DNA of 64,000 nucleotides from Morella rubra (GCA_003952965.2 CM025853.1:13298387-13362386), one strand, 5' to 3'. Shown: positions 1-11,195, counted from the first letter of the stretch. Numbers and translations are program-made. Notes: generated by a model not told the origin, from the sequence alone.

Positions 1-2050
1 TTGCTGTAGGTGAGTAGCTTCTAACAGCGTTTTACAATAAACCCCGCTTCAGAATAGAGTAGTACATTTTATTTGGCGATGATTATATTCGTTGCCAAAA
101 AAAGAAATTAGCATGACTCCTCAATGTTGTGCCATTTTCTTGTCTTGTTTTATTTATTTATTTAGCTTTCAAAGTCGCTTTTTGGTCTTCAATGTTTTTT
201 GAACAGTACATTTTGCTGTAAAATTTTTAAGAAATTTGATTTTTAAGGAAAAATTGTTGAGAGTTCTAACTTGTCTAACAGTTTATAAAAAGTTGATGAA
301 AAAATTTAAGACTATTTGATTTTATAATAATTTTTATTGGAATTCATTAAAAATTAAGGAAAGAGAAAATTTGATAAAAATTTTTTAATAAAAAATTAAT
401 ATAGTTTGTTAAAAGGTAAAAATAGAAAAAATTTGATGCAATTTTTTTAAAAAATATATTAAATTTGTGTGAAAATTATGAGATTGTGTCGTTTGATATA
501 AATAATTTTTTTTTAAAATGGTAAAAATTTCTTATCACTAAAGAGCACCTCAACAGTAAAACTGTCATTGCACAGTTGTTTTTATTATTTAAGAGACTAA
601 TATTCTCTAATTAAAATACTGAATAGAAAAGAAGAAGAGAATAATATTCTGGGTCACAGACAAAGAAAAATATTGGAATCTTTTATCGGGCCACGTGCAT
701 GGCAACAGGGTTCGACTGAACCTCCTCTGAGCCCAACTTGGGATTTTGGTTGAACTGACCTGGTAAACACACGAGACTAGTCCACTGGTCGATTAGGCTT
801 GGTCCTCCCTGTGCTCTGATCAATAGTGCCAGCCCCACTTAACTGAGCGGCAATCGAACAAGTAGACCACAAGTGGCAGTTCCAGAAATTTGTCTTCGAG
901 GCGTTGAATATTTATATTTTTAATTATACATTTTATTAAATATATAAAATAATACTTATATCAATATAATTTTTAAGATAAAAATATATATTAAAAATTT
1001 TGAACAAATTTATTGACCTAAGACCATGTCGCTAGTGATTAAAAAATCATAAATCATATATAATAATGTATAATTTTTTTTAAAAATTACAGTTGAAATG
1101 GTTTACTGAAAATTTTAAGAATAAAAGAAATTATAATAAATAAGGAGAGGTTGAAGAGATTAATATAATATAAAGTCATTAGTAGTGTATCATTTTATGA
1201 TATTATTTGTGAGAATTGTGTCTAATTGTATAATTTTTACCTTTCAAAAACTTGAAAAAAAATATAAAATGATTTATATTGTCACTTGTTTGTGATTTAG
1301 AACGGCTAGATATCTTCAAGACTCGTCTTAAATTTAAAGAGAAAGATAAAACTATTATTTATTATCTTATTTAGGTTGAAAAATATTTGTTATAAATTAA
1401 GCTAATTTCGTAAAGATTACCCAACATAAGATTTGCTATTTAAAGAGAAAGATAAAAGTATTATTTATTATCTTATTTAGGTGTAAAAATATTTGTTATA
1501 AGTTAAGCTAATTTCGTAAAGATTGCCCCCACTTAAGATTTGCTGGAATTTTTTGTAGTTTATGAGGGGCAATTATAATTTTAATGAAAAAAATTTCAGT
1601 TTTTGAGATGAGTATTGAGATTTTTTGAAATTTAAGGAGGGTTAAAATGTAATTTTAGTAAAAAAAAAATTCTGTTTTGGAGATTGGAATTTTTTGAAAT
1701 TTTAGGTAATGTTTAGTTTAAATTTTAAAATAATTTTTTATATTTATATTTTTTTAAAAGTAGTATAAATTGTTTTAGAATCGGTAAAAAAATGCGTTAA
1801 AAGTTGTTAAAATTTATAAAATGTTATTGACATCGGTGAAAAGGTATCGGGGGTATTAGAGTCGATAAAAAGTGAATACGAGAAGGTTTGAAAACGTTTT
1901 GAAATACCGTACAAACGTAACTTTAAATTTAGTGGGGCGGGGTGGACCGCGTTTGACATTCCTAGTCCCAACCTCCTGTAAATTTGCTGCCGTTCCTGGC
2001 CTTTCTCAACACTAGGCAAAACTTCGTCTCTCTTCTTGTCGCTGAAACAC
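1..2050. other. AT-rich intergenic region upstream of the carrier gene
   Basis: No convincing coding sequence on either strand. The stretch is strongly AT-rich with many homopolymer runs. It holds a tandem duplication (1332-1543, listed separately) and an isolated GC-richer patch around 690-900 that I could not assign. The last part, from about 1920, is less AT-rich and is probably promoter and 5' UTR of the carrier gene at 2109. Confidence 0.6.
1332..1543. repeat. Two-copy tandem duplication, period 106 bp
   Basis: The unit starting with ATTTAAAGAGAAAGATAAAA at 1332 recurs at 1438 and both copies run through TAAGATTTGCT. The copies differ by a few substitutions and small indels, so the duplication is fairly recent. 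No coding content. Confidence 0.85.
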
Positions 2051-2108
2051 AGCTTCTCATTTTCAGAACTAATTCTTTCTTGTCAGATTATTCAGAACAA
2101 AACCAAGC

Positions 2109-3082
2109 ATGGGTCTGAAGGGCTTTGTTGAAGGCGGCATAGCTTCCATTGTTGCTGGCGCTTCCACTCACCCTCTTGACCTCATCAAGGTCCGTATGCA
2201 GCTTCAGGGTGAACCCCACCTCCCAAAGCCAGCTTTACAGGTCGCCTATCGTCCCGCTGTCTCCCTAAACTCCACCGGCGAATATAGTATTTCTCTACTG
2301 GAAACATTACATGCTGCAGCGCCACCCCGCGCCGGACCTGTCTACATCGCGACAAGAATCGTCCAGGCCGAAGGCGTTGCTGGTCTCTTTTCTGGTGTCT
2401 CCGCCACCATCCTCCGCCAAACACTCTACTCCACCACCCGCATGGGCCTTTACGCTATTCTGAAGACTAAATGGTCCGACTCTGGATCAGTTACTCTGCC
2501 TCTCCAGCGCAAAATAGCGGCTGGTCTTATTGCCGGCGGCATTGGTGCGGCCGTCGGAAACCCTGCCGATGTGGCAATGGTTCGCATGCAAGCCGACGGA
2601 CGCCTCCCCTTCGGCCAGCGCAGAAACTACAAGAGCGTGGTGGACGCCATTAGCCAAATGTCAAAGCAGGAGGGATTGCAAGCCTGTGGCGAGGCTCAGG
2701 TCTCACGGTGAACCGCGCCATGATCGTGACGACGTCGCAGCTGGCATCGTACGATCAGGTGAAGGAGATGATCTTGGAGAGGGGTGTGATGGGAGATGGG
2801 ATCGGAACCCACGTGACGGCGAGCTTTGCGGCTGGGTTTGTGGCGGCGGTGACCTCGAACCCCATCGATGTGATCAAAACGAGGGTGATGAACATGAACG
2901 TGGAGCCAGGTGCTGCGGCACCTTACTCCGGCGCACTGAATTGTGCAGTGAAGACGGTCAGGGCAGAGGGGGTCATGGCCTTGTATAAAGGTTTCATACC
3001 TACCATCTCAAGGCAGGGTCCGTTCACTGTGGTACTCTTTGTCACGCTGGAACAAGTCCGGAAGCTACTCAAGGATTTATGA
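2109..3082 (+). CDS. Mitochondrial dicarboxylate carrier (DIC/PUMP4-6 type), with an apparent frameshift
   Basis: Inner-membrane solute carrier expected to exchange dicarboxylates such as malate for phosphate, sulfate or other dicarboxylates. Three mitochondrial-carrier repeats are visible, each with its Px[DE]xx[KR] signature: PLDLIKVRMQ near residue 22, PADVAMVRMQ near 152 and PIDVIKTR near 251. The start MGLKGFVEGG and the PADVAMVRMQADG motif are typical of plant DIC proteins. Arabidopsis DIC genes lack introns and encode about 310 residues, which fits this single exon. The frame breaks near 2679-2681: it runs into a TGA at 2709-2711, but one missing base restores SLWRGSGLTVNRAM, after which it stays open to a TGA at 3080-3082. 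Either a recent null allele or a sequence error. An AATAAA at 3203-3208 may be the poly(A) signal. Confidence 0.85.
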
Positions 3083-3575
3083 TCGTCTAGATATGGTGGG
3101 ATTGAAATTATGTGATTAATATATACGCACGACTGAAAGAACATGGGGTGGAGAGAAAATTCATGTTATTATTTCTCTTAATTCTTTGATTATTGGAGGT
3201 GAAATAAAATGGAGTTCAGGATTTTACTGTAAGACTTCACTTTCCCCGAGCTTTTGGGTTCAAGTTATACAACTTTCAAGTACACGAGTGGACGACACAG
3301 ACATTTGTACGTAGAAAATGCAAATGGGTCAGGCAGGAGCCAGTCATCGATCTTAAGAATCAGGCAAAGTCAAATTCTCCGGAGCATCAATTATATCTAA
3401 CATTGCAGGCCCCAGTTAATATACATCATGTAACTAAGATTATGATTGAGATTAAGCTTCAATTTAGTCGAGTTGTTTATCATTTCGAGTTCCTAGAGCT
3501 AGTTTTATTTCTAAGAGGTGATCTTCACAAAAAAGTTAATTAACCTCTATGTTCTAATTAGCACGATCCCTTTAG
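3083..3575. other. 3' flank of the carrier gene
   Basis: Probable 3' UTR followed by unassigned sequence with no coding potential that I can recognise. AATAAA occurs at 3203-3208. Confidence 0.5.
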
Positions 3576-4530
3576 TTACTGCAAAAGCATAATACATGAC
3601 CAAGAGGGGTCGTAGGTACAATCCACATTACATACAGCCATCGAAATAGATGAAACAGGGGATAGAACGAAAAGCTGGTGTTTAACCGCCCATTGAGCCT
3701 GTGCATGAGCAAGCTTGTTCTGTCCTCTAGGCACCCATTTCCACTGCCAAGATGGATGGTTTGACAGATCCCATTCTAGTTGCTGTAGCATCATCAGCTA
3801 TAGGACCAATGTAGGAAGCAGTGCTGGTGGATAGTTTGCTGTGAGACCCTTTCAAAGATATGTTTGTGTGCTGCTTTCATTTCTGATACCAGAATTCGGA
3901 ATAAAATCAGTCCAGGCCCTTAAAACTGTTCCTTTATGATCCCTGCAAACCCCTGCCAACAAAGAAATTTGCTCTACATGCAACATCAAAATTCAGCTTC
4001 CAGGTATCTACCGGGGGATAAGACCATCTCTGATGAAGAGTTTTTTCTTTATCTTCATATGCCTGGCAGTACTGCTCTTTAAAGCGCCTCTTCATGAGTT
4101 GAATTGCTGCCATAGAATCAGGTTGATGCCCTCATGGATGGTCATCTGGTTTCTAAACCACGAGATAGGATTTGCCAAAAAGGCTATCTGCAGGTTGAAA
4201 ATCCCTCTCAGTTATGCCTGTCTCCACAAAATTCGTGAAAAGGAACAGTGTATGAATAAGTGTTCCATTGATTCAGTGTTATTTTGGCAGAGTGGGCAGT
4301 TAAAGAAATCCTCAGCAAAATCCTGAGACCAGAATTTCATTTAATTTTCTTTCTGGTTGGAAGGGCATGACCATCAGCAGCCACTTCCCAGAGCATCAAT
4401 TTGAAACGCTCCTGTATTTTGATTGAAGGACCATAGTCTCCTCCAATCAGCTTGGCTTAGCGGACCTGGATCTTGAAATCTCACTTCCTGGCTAGCCAAA
4501 TAGACAGATTTTTAGTCGCACCCAGAATTT
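3576..4530 (-). pseudogene. LINE remnant: zinc-binding RT region and RNase H-like domain
   Basis: Broken 3' part of a non-LTR retrotransposon polyprotein on the minus strand. Around 4320-4220 the frame reads FFNCPLCQNNTESMEHLF followed by IHCSF and W, the zf-RVT Cys/His pattern found after plant LINE reverse transcriptases. At about 4010-3576 it reads KLNFDVAC, then WKWVPRGQNKLAHAQAQWA, matching the start and end of the RVT_3 RNase H-like domain. Several stops and frameshifts separate the pieces. No reverse-transcriptase core, endonuclease or poly(A) tail was identified, so this is a truncated, dead copy. The plus-strand frame across 4033-4326 is the complementary shadow. Confidence 0.7.
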
Positions 4531-4604
4531 TCAGGTTTCCGGTGTAGTAAATTATTATCAGAATTTTCAGGTATTTATATGAAGAATAGGATGAGCTGTG
4601 GTAC

Positions 4605-5492
4605 TAGGGGTGGGCAAAAACCTGCGACCCGAATGTCCGACCCGGACCGACCTGTTTCCGACCTGATCGAGAGGTGGGTTTAGGCGGGTTCGGGTTTAAA
4701 ATGTTAAAAAAAAAAAAAAAAAAAATGAAAAATGAAATGCGGCTTCGGCTTCGAGTATAGTGCTATACTTGGCATATGCTCCCCCCGGCGGCCTTTCTTC
4801 ATGCCTGCTTACCCCCCCTCTTCGAAAATTCCCCCTCCATCCGGGCCTCTTCACACTCGACCTCACTCTCTCCCTCTGGCCACCATGCTCCCCCTCCAGC
4901 CGCCGTCTCTCTGCTCTGTGCTCTCCTCTCTCTCTTCATTTCTGGCCTCTCTCTGCTTTGCGCTCTCCTCTCTCTCCGTCTCTGGCCTCTCTCTCCTCTC
5001 GGCGTCTTCCTCAAGTTTAGTTGGCAGCCAGCAGGTGTGCTGATCTTTATCCCCTTCTGAACTAAAGTTACTAAACAGGTTTCATAAACATACACATACC
5101 ACATGTTAGTATTGGTCGAGTTACTTGTATTAGTTTGTCTATGTTAAAGGTGAATGACTGCCCTATAAATAGCAAAGAGTTCATAGTTCTATATAGAGGG
5201 TAAAATTATAAGGTAAATGCAGTAGAATTATAAGTTAATTAGCTTTTTCATACAGCCCAGGACGTCCAGGGGTTAAAAATACAGCCCAGGGCGTCCTGGG
5301 CTTAAACGTATAGATCTCCTGGGCCTGAATTGGACAACCCATAATTTTTTTGGGCCTTAAAACGTTCTGGGCTAATTTTTAAGGCCCAACCCCGAACCTG
5401 AACCGAACCCGATCGTCGGGTTCGACTCGGGAATCAAATCGATTCGGGTCGGGTTCGGCTCAAACATTTTGCACCTGGAAAGCCCACCCCTA
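4605..5492. mobile_element. Non-autonomous hAT element, 888 bp, perfect 8-bp target duplication
   Basis: The element begins TAGGGGTGGGC at 4605 and ends GCCCACCCCTA at 5492, an 11-bp perfect terminal inverted repeat. The 8-bp sequence TGTGGTAC flanks both sides (4597-4604 and 5493-5500), the target duplication length of hAT transposons. Subterminal regions are rich in GACCCG/CGGGTC motifs on both sides, as in many plant hAT MITEs. No transposase is present. The interior has a CT-rich stretch whose overlapping frames are low-complexity and not credible proteins. Confidence 0.9.
4905..5010. repeat. CT-rich minisatellite inside the hAT element
   Basis: About two and a half imperfect copies of a roughly 38-55-bp unit of the form CTCTCTGCT..GCGCTCTCCTCTCTCT..CTGGC. 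It makes long open frames on both strands that read as Leu/Ser-rich or Arg/Glu-rich low-complexity protein. Confidence 0.6.
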
Positions 5493-6113
5493 TGTGGTAC
5501 TGTCAAATAAATGATGGACCTCCTCTCAGTGCTACATGTCCCTGTGGTATTACTTTGTTGCAAATATACCCCTATAATAAAAAAAGTTTGATTTATATCA
5601 CTGGAGTGCAAGTTCAATCAAATATATACTCCTTCGTTCTCTCTTTGTCTTATAATTTAACAACATGTGATGATGTAGCTCACCGGTAGACACATGGACA
5701 TATATTTTTTGGACACGTGTCTTTTACCTGCTATACTGCCACATCATATTAAAAAATAAAAAATTTGAAACACGTCAAGTTAAGGAACTAAAAACAAAAA
5801 TAAAAAAAACATAAAAGTCAAACGGTTTGAAACACGTCATTTTAATGAAATAAAAAACAAAAAAAAATAAAAAAAATAAAAATGTAAAACTTAGAAACAG
5901 TAACGTTAAGTTACCAAAAGTCTCCCATTTTCCCTCGTAGTACTCCCTCTTTGAAAATTTTCCCCCAATCTCTCCCATTTAATACCAAGAACCCTAAATT
6001 TCCCAATGAATTAAGTCGACATCAACGCCAAGTGCAGCCCAATGCACTCAGCTTCCCAGTCTTCCTCCCACTGATCTGGTGTTTCCCAATGTGGGGTGGT
6101 GTTTCCCAACGTG

Positions 6114-6263
6114 GGATCATATTCTTTAGCTCAACCCAAGCGAATAATAGTTGATTCAGAGGAGATAGAATTCGGATACGAAGAAGGATCTGGTTTGGTC
6201 ACTGTTTCTTTGAAGGTTCCTGAGGAAGAACTTTTCGTTTGGAGTATAACCTTTGAGCTATGA
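6114..6263 (+). pseudogene. Captured fragment resembling the C-terminus of raffinose synthase
   Basis: Fifty codons ending in TGA at 6261-6263 read like real protein: PKRIIVDSEEIEFGYEEGSG, then LVTVSLKVPEEELFVW and a C-terminal TFEL. From memory this matches the last residues of raffinose synthase/galactinol-sucrose galactosyltransferase proteins (GH36), which end with a YSS..RP motif, a V(D/E)..EVEF.Y...SGLVT block and a terminal W. The preceding sequence does not continue the family, and ATTCTTTAG just before the homology may be a splice acceptor. With no ATG or catalytic region it is a captured last exon, not a gene. Confidence 0.5.
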
Positions 6264-6429
6264 AATTGGAAGTTATGCATTGCAGGAATATTAGGGTGAT
6301 TCAAGTTTAGTCGTTTGAGATAGTGCATATCCCGGAAAAGGGATTAACTATGTTTTTAGGAAGAAATGAGACCTTGTTGTTGTTGATTTATCTTCTATGT
6401 GTAACGTATTTCCTGAATATATGAAAATT

Positions 6430-6530
6430 TGATTCTTTGAATGTTGGTTGTCTACAAAAATGTTTTGTGTTGCTAGATAATTCTTTGAATGTTTGTTGTC
6501 TACAAAATCTTTTATGTTGTTAGATAGTGC
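6430..6530. repeat. Two-copy tandem repeat, about 48 bp
   Basis: ATTCTTTGAATGTTGGTTGT and its near copy ATTCTTTGAATGTTTGTTGT are each followed by CTACAAAA and TGTTG[CT]TAGATA. It lies inside the 5532-7622 element. Confidence 0.7.
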
Positions 6531-6828
6531 TGATCCGAACAGAATCTGGTAGGAATGAAAAAGATCATATGAAATTGAAAATCCCCTAATCTTGAGAAGC
6601 TTCTTCGAATAAACAAGTATGGCTGCCAAAGTCTACCAGTGGATTTAGGGCTACGAGTGAATTTAGGAAAAAATTTCGAAAAGGGATAATGGGTAAGAAC
6701 GGGAAAATAGACTTTCGGGAACGTTTCTGTTTCTAAGTTTTATGTTTTGATGTTTTTTTTATTTTGTTTTTTATTTCATTTAAACTGACGTGTTTCAAAC
6801 CGTTTGACTTTTATGTTTTTATGTTTTT

Positions 6829-7330
6829 GGGGAAATGTCATTGTTCGCCCATAAGTATGCATCAATTGCATTTGCGACTCCTTAACTTTCAAAACTGCGA
6901 TTTACGTCCTCTAAGTATGAAACATTTGCAATGTTCTTCCACAGTCAAAATTTCCGTTAACTTAAGAGAATTCAGCATTAAAATGACCTAAATGCCCTCA
7001 AAGACAATTTTTAAAAAATAAATAAATATTGGAGAAATAAATTAAAAATATATATAATTACTGAAATAGGGTTTCAATAGTTTTATTTAAAAAATATTAC
7101 CTTTTTTTAATATCATTTTTTTAATGAATTATTTATTTTTAGTAATTTTGTTTTGGAAGGGTTATTTTAGTCATTTTAATGCCGAATTCCGTCAATTATA
7201 ACGGAAAATTTTGACTATGGACGAACATTGCAAATGTTTCATACTTATAGGACATAAATCGCAGTTTTTAAAGTTAGGGGAGTGAAATGCAATTGACGCA
7301 AACATATGAGGCGAACAATGACTTTTCCCC
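6829..7330. mobile_element. Mutator-type MITE, 502 bp, 9-bp target duplication
   Basis: Starts GGGGAAATGTCATTGTTCGC and ends with the inverted counterpart (..GCGAACAATGACTTTTCCCC). The inverted repeats run about 180 bp, through a conserved AAGTATGAAACATTTGCAAT block. The 9-bp TATGTTTTT flanks both ends (6820-6828 and 7331-7339). Long inverted repeats with 9-bp duplications are the mark of Mutator-like elements. No coding capacity. It inserted into the right arm of the 5532-7622 element and is younger than it. Confidence 0.88.
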
Positions 7331-7639
7331 TATGTTTTTTTATTTTTATTTTTGTTTTGTTTTTATTTCCTTAATCTGACGTGTTTCAAATTTTTTATTT
7401 TTTAATATGACATGGCAGTACAGCAAGCAAAAGATACGTGTCTAAAAAATATTGGTGCACATGTCTACTTGTGAGTCATGTCATCACATGTCGTTAAATT
7501 ATAAGATAGAGAGAAGACGGAGGAGTATATATTTGATTGAACTTGCACTCCAGGAGTATAAATCAAACTTTTTTTACCACAAGGGCATATTTGCAACAAA
7601 GTAATACCACAGGGACATGTAGTGCATTTAAGCCTTTTT

Positions 7640-8640
7640 TTTTTTTTTTTTTTTAAGCATGCATGCAGTAATATTTCATTAATTTATAACACACCAAATA
7701 GAGGGATTACATAAAACTATGCCATTTCAATATATATGTCATTTCGTCTCCTTAAATCCACGTCAAACTAAATAATAATAATAAAAAATTTAAAAATAAC
7801 TCCTATAAAATAAAAATTAATTAACAGAATACAAGCAGCTTTTTTTTTTTTTTCTAAAAAGCAAAACACTGAACACTAAAAGAAATTAATTAAAAGAAGA
7901 AAGAAACTAAATTAGTCGAATCAAAGAAACTCTGCACACTGAAAAATACAAAATAAAATTCAAAAACTAAAAAGAAAAATTAATAAAAAGAACCTCGTCC
8001 GGCGCTATATATATTTCTCGTTTGTTTAGTTATTTAATGATTGGAAGCTTTATAATCAATAATTCTAATTTGGTAAGGAGTACTTCACTTTTGATTTTTA
8101 ATTTTGTTGGCAAATATTCAATTTAACTAGTCTCCTGTCAGGCCACGACTCTATATAGTCTATCGAGAGACTTGTTTTGTATGAATAAGAAACTAATATC
8201 GCTTGCTTCCATTTTCTCTACTTTTAACATTGTTTCTCTGATTTAGATGTTATTGAAGGGAAAAAGAAACTGATGCCACGCGGAAGGTGAAGGAAGAATA
8301 ACTTGTATAAAAATAGGACAAGTGCTTCGTCAAATATTATATAGCAGGTGGATGAGGCCGGCGATTTGGCGAAAAGGTCGTGGGTACATGCACTGACACA
8401 AGTTCGTCAGGAGCTCAAGTTAGATAACCGAACAGGTGGTAGCTAAGCTAAACCCAAGGTGCAGGAGTTCACAGTTCCTTTATCAAACTCAATCAGCAAA
8501 TAAATAAATAAATAAACCCATGAATCAACCAATCACAGGAGTCAATCAACAGCATAACATCGATGAGAGTTTAGGAGGTGAACTAAATAGACGAAAACCG
8601 AACAAAACTATTGCAGATTTTCTCAACCACACAAGGTATT
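7640..8640. other. AT-rich intergenic region upstream of the first proline-rich gene
   Basis: Starts with a long poly(T) run and stays AT-rich with homopolymers. I see no gene, no clear element ends and no convincing RNA. The part after about 8300 is less AT-rich and probably contains distal promoter sequence of the gene at 8815. Confidence 0.5.
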
Positions 8641-8687
8641 GATTACCAACTATGTGCACTGCCGGCCCTTAACATCCCCCTATTGCC

Positions 8688-8695
8688 CTATAAAT
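8688..8695 (+). promoter_or_regulatory. Probable TATA box of proline-rich gene 1
   Basis: CTATAAAT lies 127 bp upstream of the ATG in a block, TTGCCCTATAAATCCACCAT, conserved exactly in the second copy. Downstream TTCTTTCCACAGAGATC is also shared and would be 5' UTR. Confidence 0.65.
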
Positions 8696-8814
8696 CCACC
8701 ATCAGCACTTCGTTCTTTCCACAGAGATCCAAACTGAAGGAGTTAGCCTTCGCTTATTGTTCAATATTTGTTCTCAACCTGGTGAGAACGCTTGATCTGC
8801 AACATTATTTGTCG

Positions 8815-9195
8815 ATGGCCGCTTGCAAGGGCTTCATCTCAGCATTCGTATTCGTTTTGTCGTGCATCGATATTAGCATGGCAACTCGTCATCTTCTGCA
8901 AACGACTTCACCCGCTGCACCAACCTTGCCAGCAATTCCAGCCTTGCCTAAGCCAGTATTGCAGGCGCCTTTGCCTTCTCTACCTCAGCCCTCACTGCCA
9001 ACGCTGCCCACCGGTCTGCCAAGTCTGCCTAAGCCGACACTGCCTCCACTTCCAAGCTTCCCCACGATGCCGACAATCCCAAAGGTCACCTTGCCCCCAA
9101 TTCCTACCCTTCCCTCCATCCCCACAGTCCCAGCAGGCACTATTCCTACTATCCCATTCCTTTCCCCACCCCCTGCGGCCACCAGCAGCCCTTGA
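8815..9195 (+). CDS. Small secreted proline-rich protein, copy 1
   Basis: A 126-residue protein starting at the ATG of MAACKGF. The frame is open further upstream but has no earlier ATG after the TATA box, and the paralogue supports this start. Residues 1 to about 22 form a hydrophobic secretion signal. After it comes ATRHLLQ, then a repetitive Pro/Leu/Thr-rich domain with LPxLPKPTLPPLP and PTIPKVTLPP units to the C-terminal PPPAATSSP. There is no Cys in the mature part. It resembles the PELPK-like proline-rich cell-wall proteins of dicots, although Glu residues are absent from the repeats. Expected role: extracellular structural protein; specific function unknown. Confidence 0.8.
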   Translation: MAACKGFISAFVFVLSCIDISMATRHLLQTTSPAAPTLPAIPALPKPVLQAPLPSLPQPSLPTLPTGLPSLPKPTLPPLPSFPTMPTIPKVTLPPIPTLPSIPTVPAGTIPTIPFLSPPPAATSSP

Positions 9196-9553
9196 TCAGT
9201 GAATGATTTCACTTATGCTGCCTACCTAGGAAGTACCAGTACTACTCTTGCATGGCATATACGGTGGCAGCTCTTATCCCTCGCAGTTACGTACGCTTTT
9301 GTCGAAGTTCTATCAGAACCTTATTCAATGTATCTCCCGACTCTCTTGTTTGTTATAATATATCTTCATTTTATGGTTTTCATTTTATGTTCCTATTGAT
9401 ATGGAGAGGTATTATGTAGTTATTCTACATTCATTCTTGTGTGTTGTTCCCTAATTGATACTATCTCTCATCTTCTTTCTCACCTTTTGATTTCTCATTA
9501 TCTTCTGTAAAAAAAAAAAAAGTGATAAAAAACACCACAACCAATAGGAGTGT

Positions 9554-9979
9554 ACGCTAAAACAAACTTGATTTTTTGGGACGACTTGGATCGGTCCCGA
9601 CGTCCGTCCCAATCATTCCGTCGACGAATTTTATTTTGTCCTCAAAAGAATTGCCTTTTTGGGATGGACAAAATCGACCCAAAAAGTTTCTAATAGCATT
9701 GCGTAATACTTATGTCGTCCCAACGTGAGTGTTCAAACCGCATCAAACAAGATGGAACAAACCTTTTTTTACAACGGAGTGAGCAGTTTGTCCCAAAAAT
9801 ATTTTGTTCGAACAAACGTATTTACGTTTCAGATGGGTGCATGCAGGTTTTTTTGTTCTATTCAGTCTAAACGATAATTAAAATTTGATATCGTTCAAAC
9901 ATACACTAACTATTTCATTCTTTACCATTTGCACGAGTTTGAACAGCGGCAGGTAACTCAAATGAATTGAGACAGACAT
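9554..9979. repeat. CACTA-like subterminal remnant
   Basis: Begins where the duplicated block stops. It contains repeated GGGAC/GTCCC motifs (TTTTGGGACGACTTGG, TTTTTGGGATGGACAAAATC) and TTCGAA palindromes (GTTCGAACAA). The same vocabulary occurs at the CACTA end at 47169. No intact terminus is seen, so this is a degraded end region. Confidence 0.4.
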
Positions 9980-10485
9980 ACTACAAGAAATTTAGTTTTG
10001 GGTGGCAAAAAAATTTGACACCAAATGTTTTGGGTGACAAAATCAATTTGTCAGTATATGCCTGTTAGGGAAGAGTTTGGGTGACAAAATCTGAGATTCA
10101 TCACGTAAAACCATTCGAACGGCATATACCCCCCTTCAAATGGATTCTCTGTTTTGAATCTTTTGTGAACAAATTTGAAATTTCGTCACAAAAAAACCGT
10201 TCGAATGGGTTTCTTTTGTGACCAAAATTTGAAATTTCATCACACAAAAAACCGTTCGAACGGGTTATATGTTGTTCAAACAGATATTCTTTGTTTCCAA
10301 CCTTTTTTTGTGTCAAATTTTACTTTCTATCATTAAAGACCATTTTTTGTGATACATTTTATTTTTCATTATTAAAGGTGACTTTTTGCCGCACATTTTT
10401 CTTTTCGTCACAAATTTTCTGAGTAATTTTTTTTTCCCATTTGAAATTACTTTTATGAAGTTCAAAGGTATGTTTTAATTTTATT

Positions 10486-11005
10486 GGCTTAATTATAATT
10501 TTCCCTCTCGAACTAACACCCGAATCTCAAAAACCTCCCTAAAATATAACTCGTTACAACTCACCTCCTCAATCTACGTTTACTATTACGATTCAGTCCC
10601 CTACCCAGATTTTTTATTATGTGCGACATTTTTCATCTCACATGAACAATATATGGGACCTTCTTTGTGCAAAAATATAAAATTCCACAAGCCTATTGCT
10701 TTTTGTAAATTCAACATCATTCCCATATAGAAAATCGGATTTGGGCAAATTTGCATTGGGAGGCAAAACCACAGTTTTCTTGTGCCAGGAGGGAAATGAA
10801 GGGACAATTTGGTATTTTAGTGCAAGGAGAATCCCATGTCTTGCTCACGTGGGACGAAAAACATCGCAGATGACGGAAAAATCTGAGTGAAGGACTGAAT
10901 CGTAACGGTAAACATAGATTCAGGGGATAAGTTGTAATGAGTCATAGTGTAGAGGGGGTTTTGAGAATGGGGTACTAGTTCGAGGGGGGAAATTGTAATT
11001 AACCC
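10486..11005. mobile_element. Mutator-type MITE, 520 bp, 9-bp target duplication
   Basis: Left end GGCTTAATTATAATTTTCCC and the complement of the right end GGGTTAATTACAATTTCCCC start inverted repeats of about 185 bp, which share the block TTACGATTCAGTCC. AATTTTATT flanks both sides exactly (10477-10485 and 11006-11014). No transposase. The short frames inside are complementary shadows of the repeats. Confidence 0.88.
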
Positions 11006-11195
11006 AATTTTATTTTAAATAATTTACTCGAAGTTCAACAAGAAAATAAGTAAAAATTCCAAGATTAACAAAAGGAAATGAATTTATTGAATCGAAATTA
11101 TTCAAAATACAACGAAACAAAACATTAATATGCCTATTGTTCAATAAAAATCAAAATTGTTCCTAATCTAAATCCCTTCAGCAGGTGAAATTGGG

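Larger units (their letters stand above)
5532..7622. mobile_element. Long-armed (Mutator/foldback-like) element carrying a gene fragment
   Basis: The left arm starts CTACATGTCCCTGTGGTATT at 5532 and is repeated in inverted orientation ending at 7622. The arms extend about 370 bp and stay highly similar through the AAACACGTCA motifs. The right arm is interrupted by a 502-bp MITE at 6829-7330. Between the arms lie about 800 bp of unrelated sequence including a probable raffinose-synthase fragment. Long inverted arms plus captured gene sequence suggest a Pack-MULE, but no target duplication was found at these coordinates, so the exact ends are uncertain. Confidence 0.65.
8652..9553 (+). repeat. 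Dispersed duplication, copy 1 (proline-rich gene plus flanks)
   Basis: Similar to 45446-46331 from TGCCGGCCCTT upstream of the TATA box, through the coding region, to CAACCAATAGG downstream. The 3' region is conserved too: GAATGATTTCA, CTTGCATGGCATATACGGTG and TGATATGGAGAGG occur in both. Similarity stops abruptly at both outer edges. Promoter, gene and 3' region therefore moved as one block of about 0.9 kb. Confidence 0.9.

Noticed and set aside
4732..5104. Overlapping 80-100-codon frames on both strands
   Set aside because: They come from a CT-rich minisatellite inside a hAT element; the translations are low-complexity.
5523..7631. 9-bp target duplication for the long-armed element
   Set aside because: CTCTCAGTG and TGCATTTAA at the expected places do not match.
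8611..8814. Longer N-terminus for the first proline-rich protein
   Set aside because: The upstream frame starts at TTG, covers the TATA box and is not conserved as protein in the second copy.
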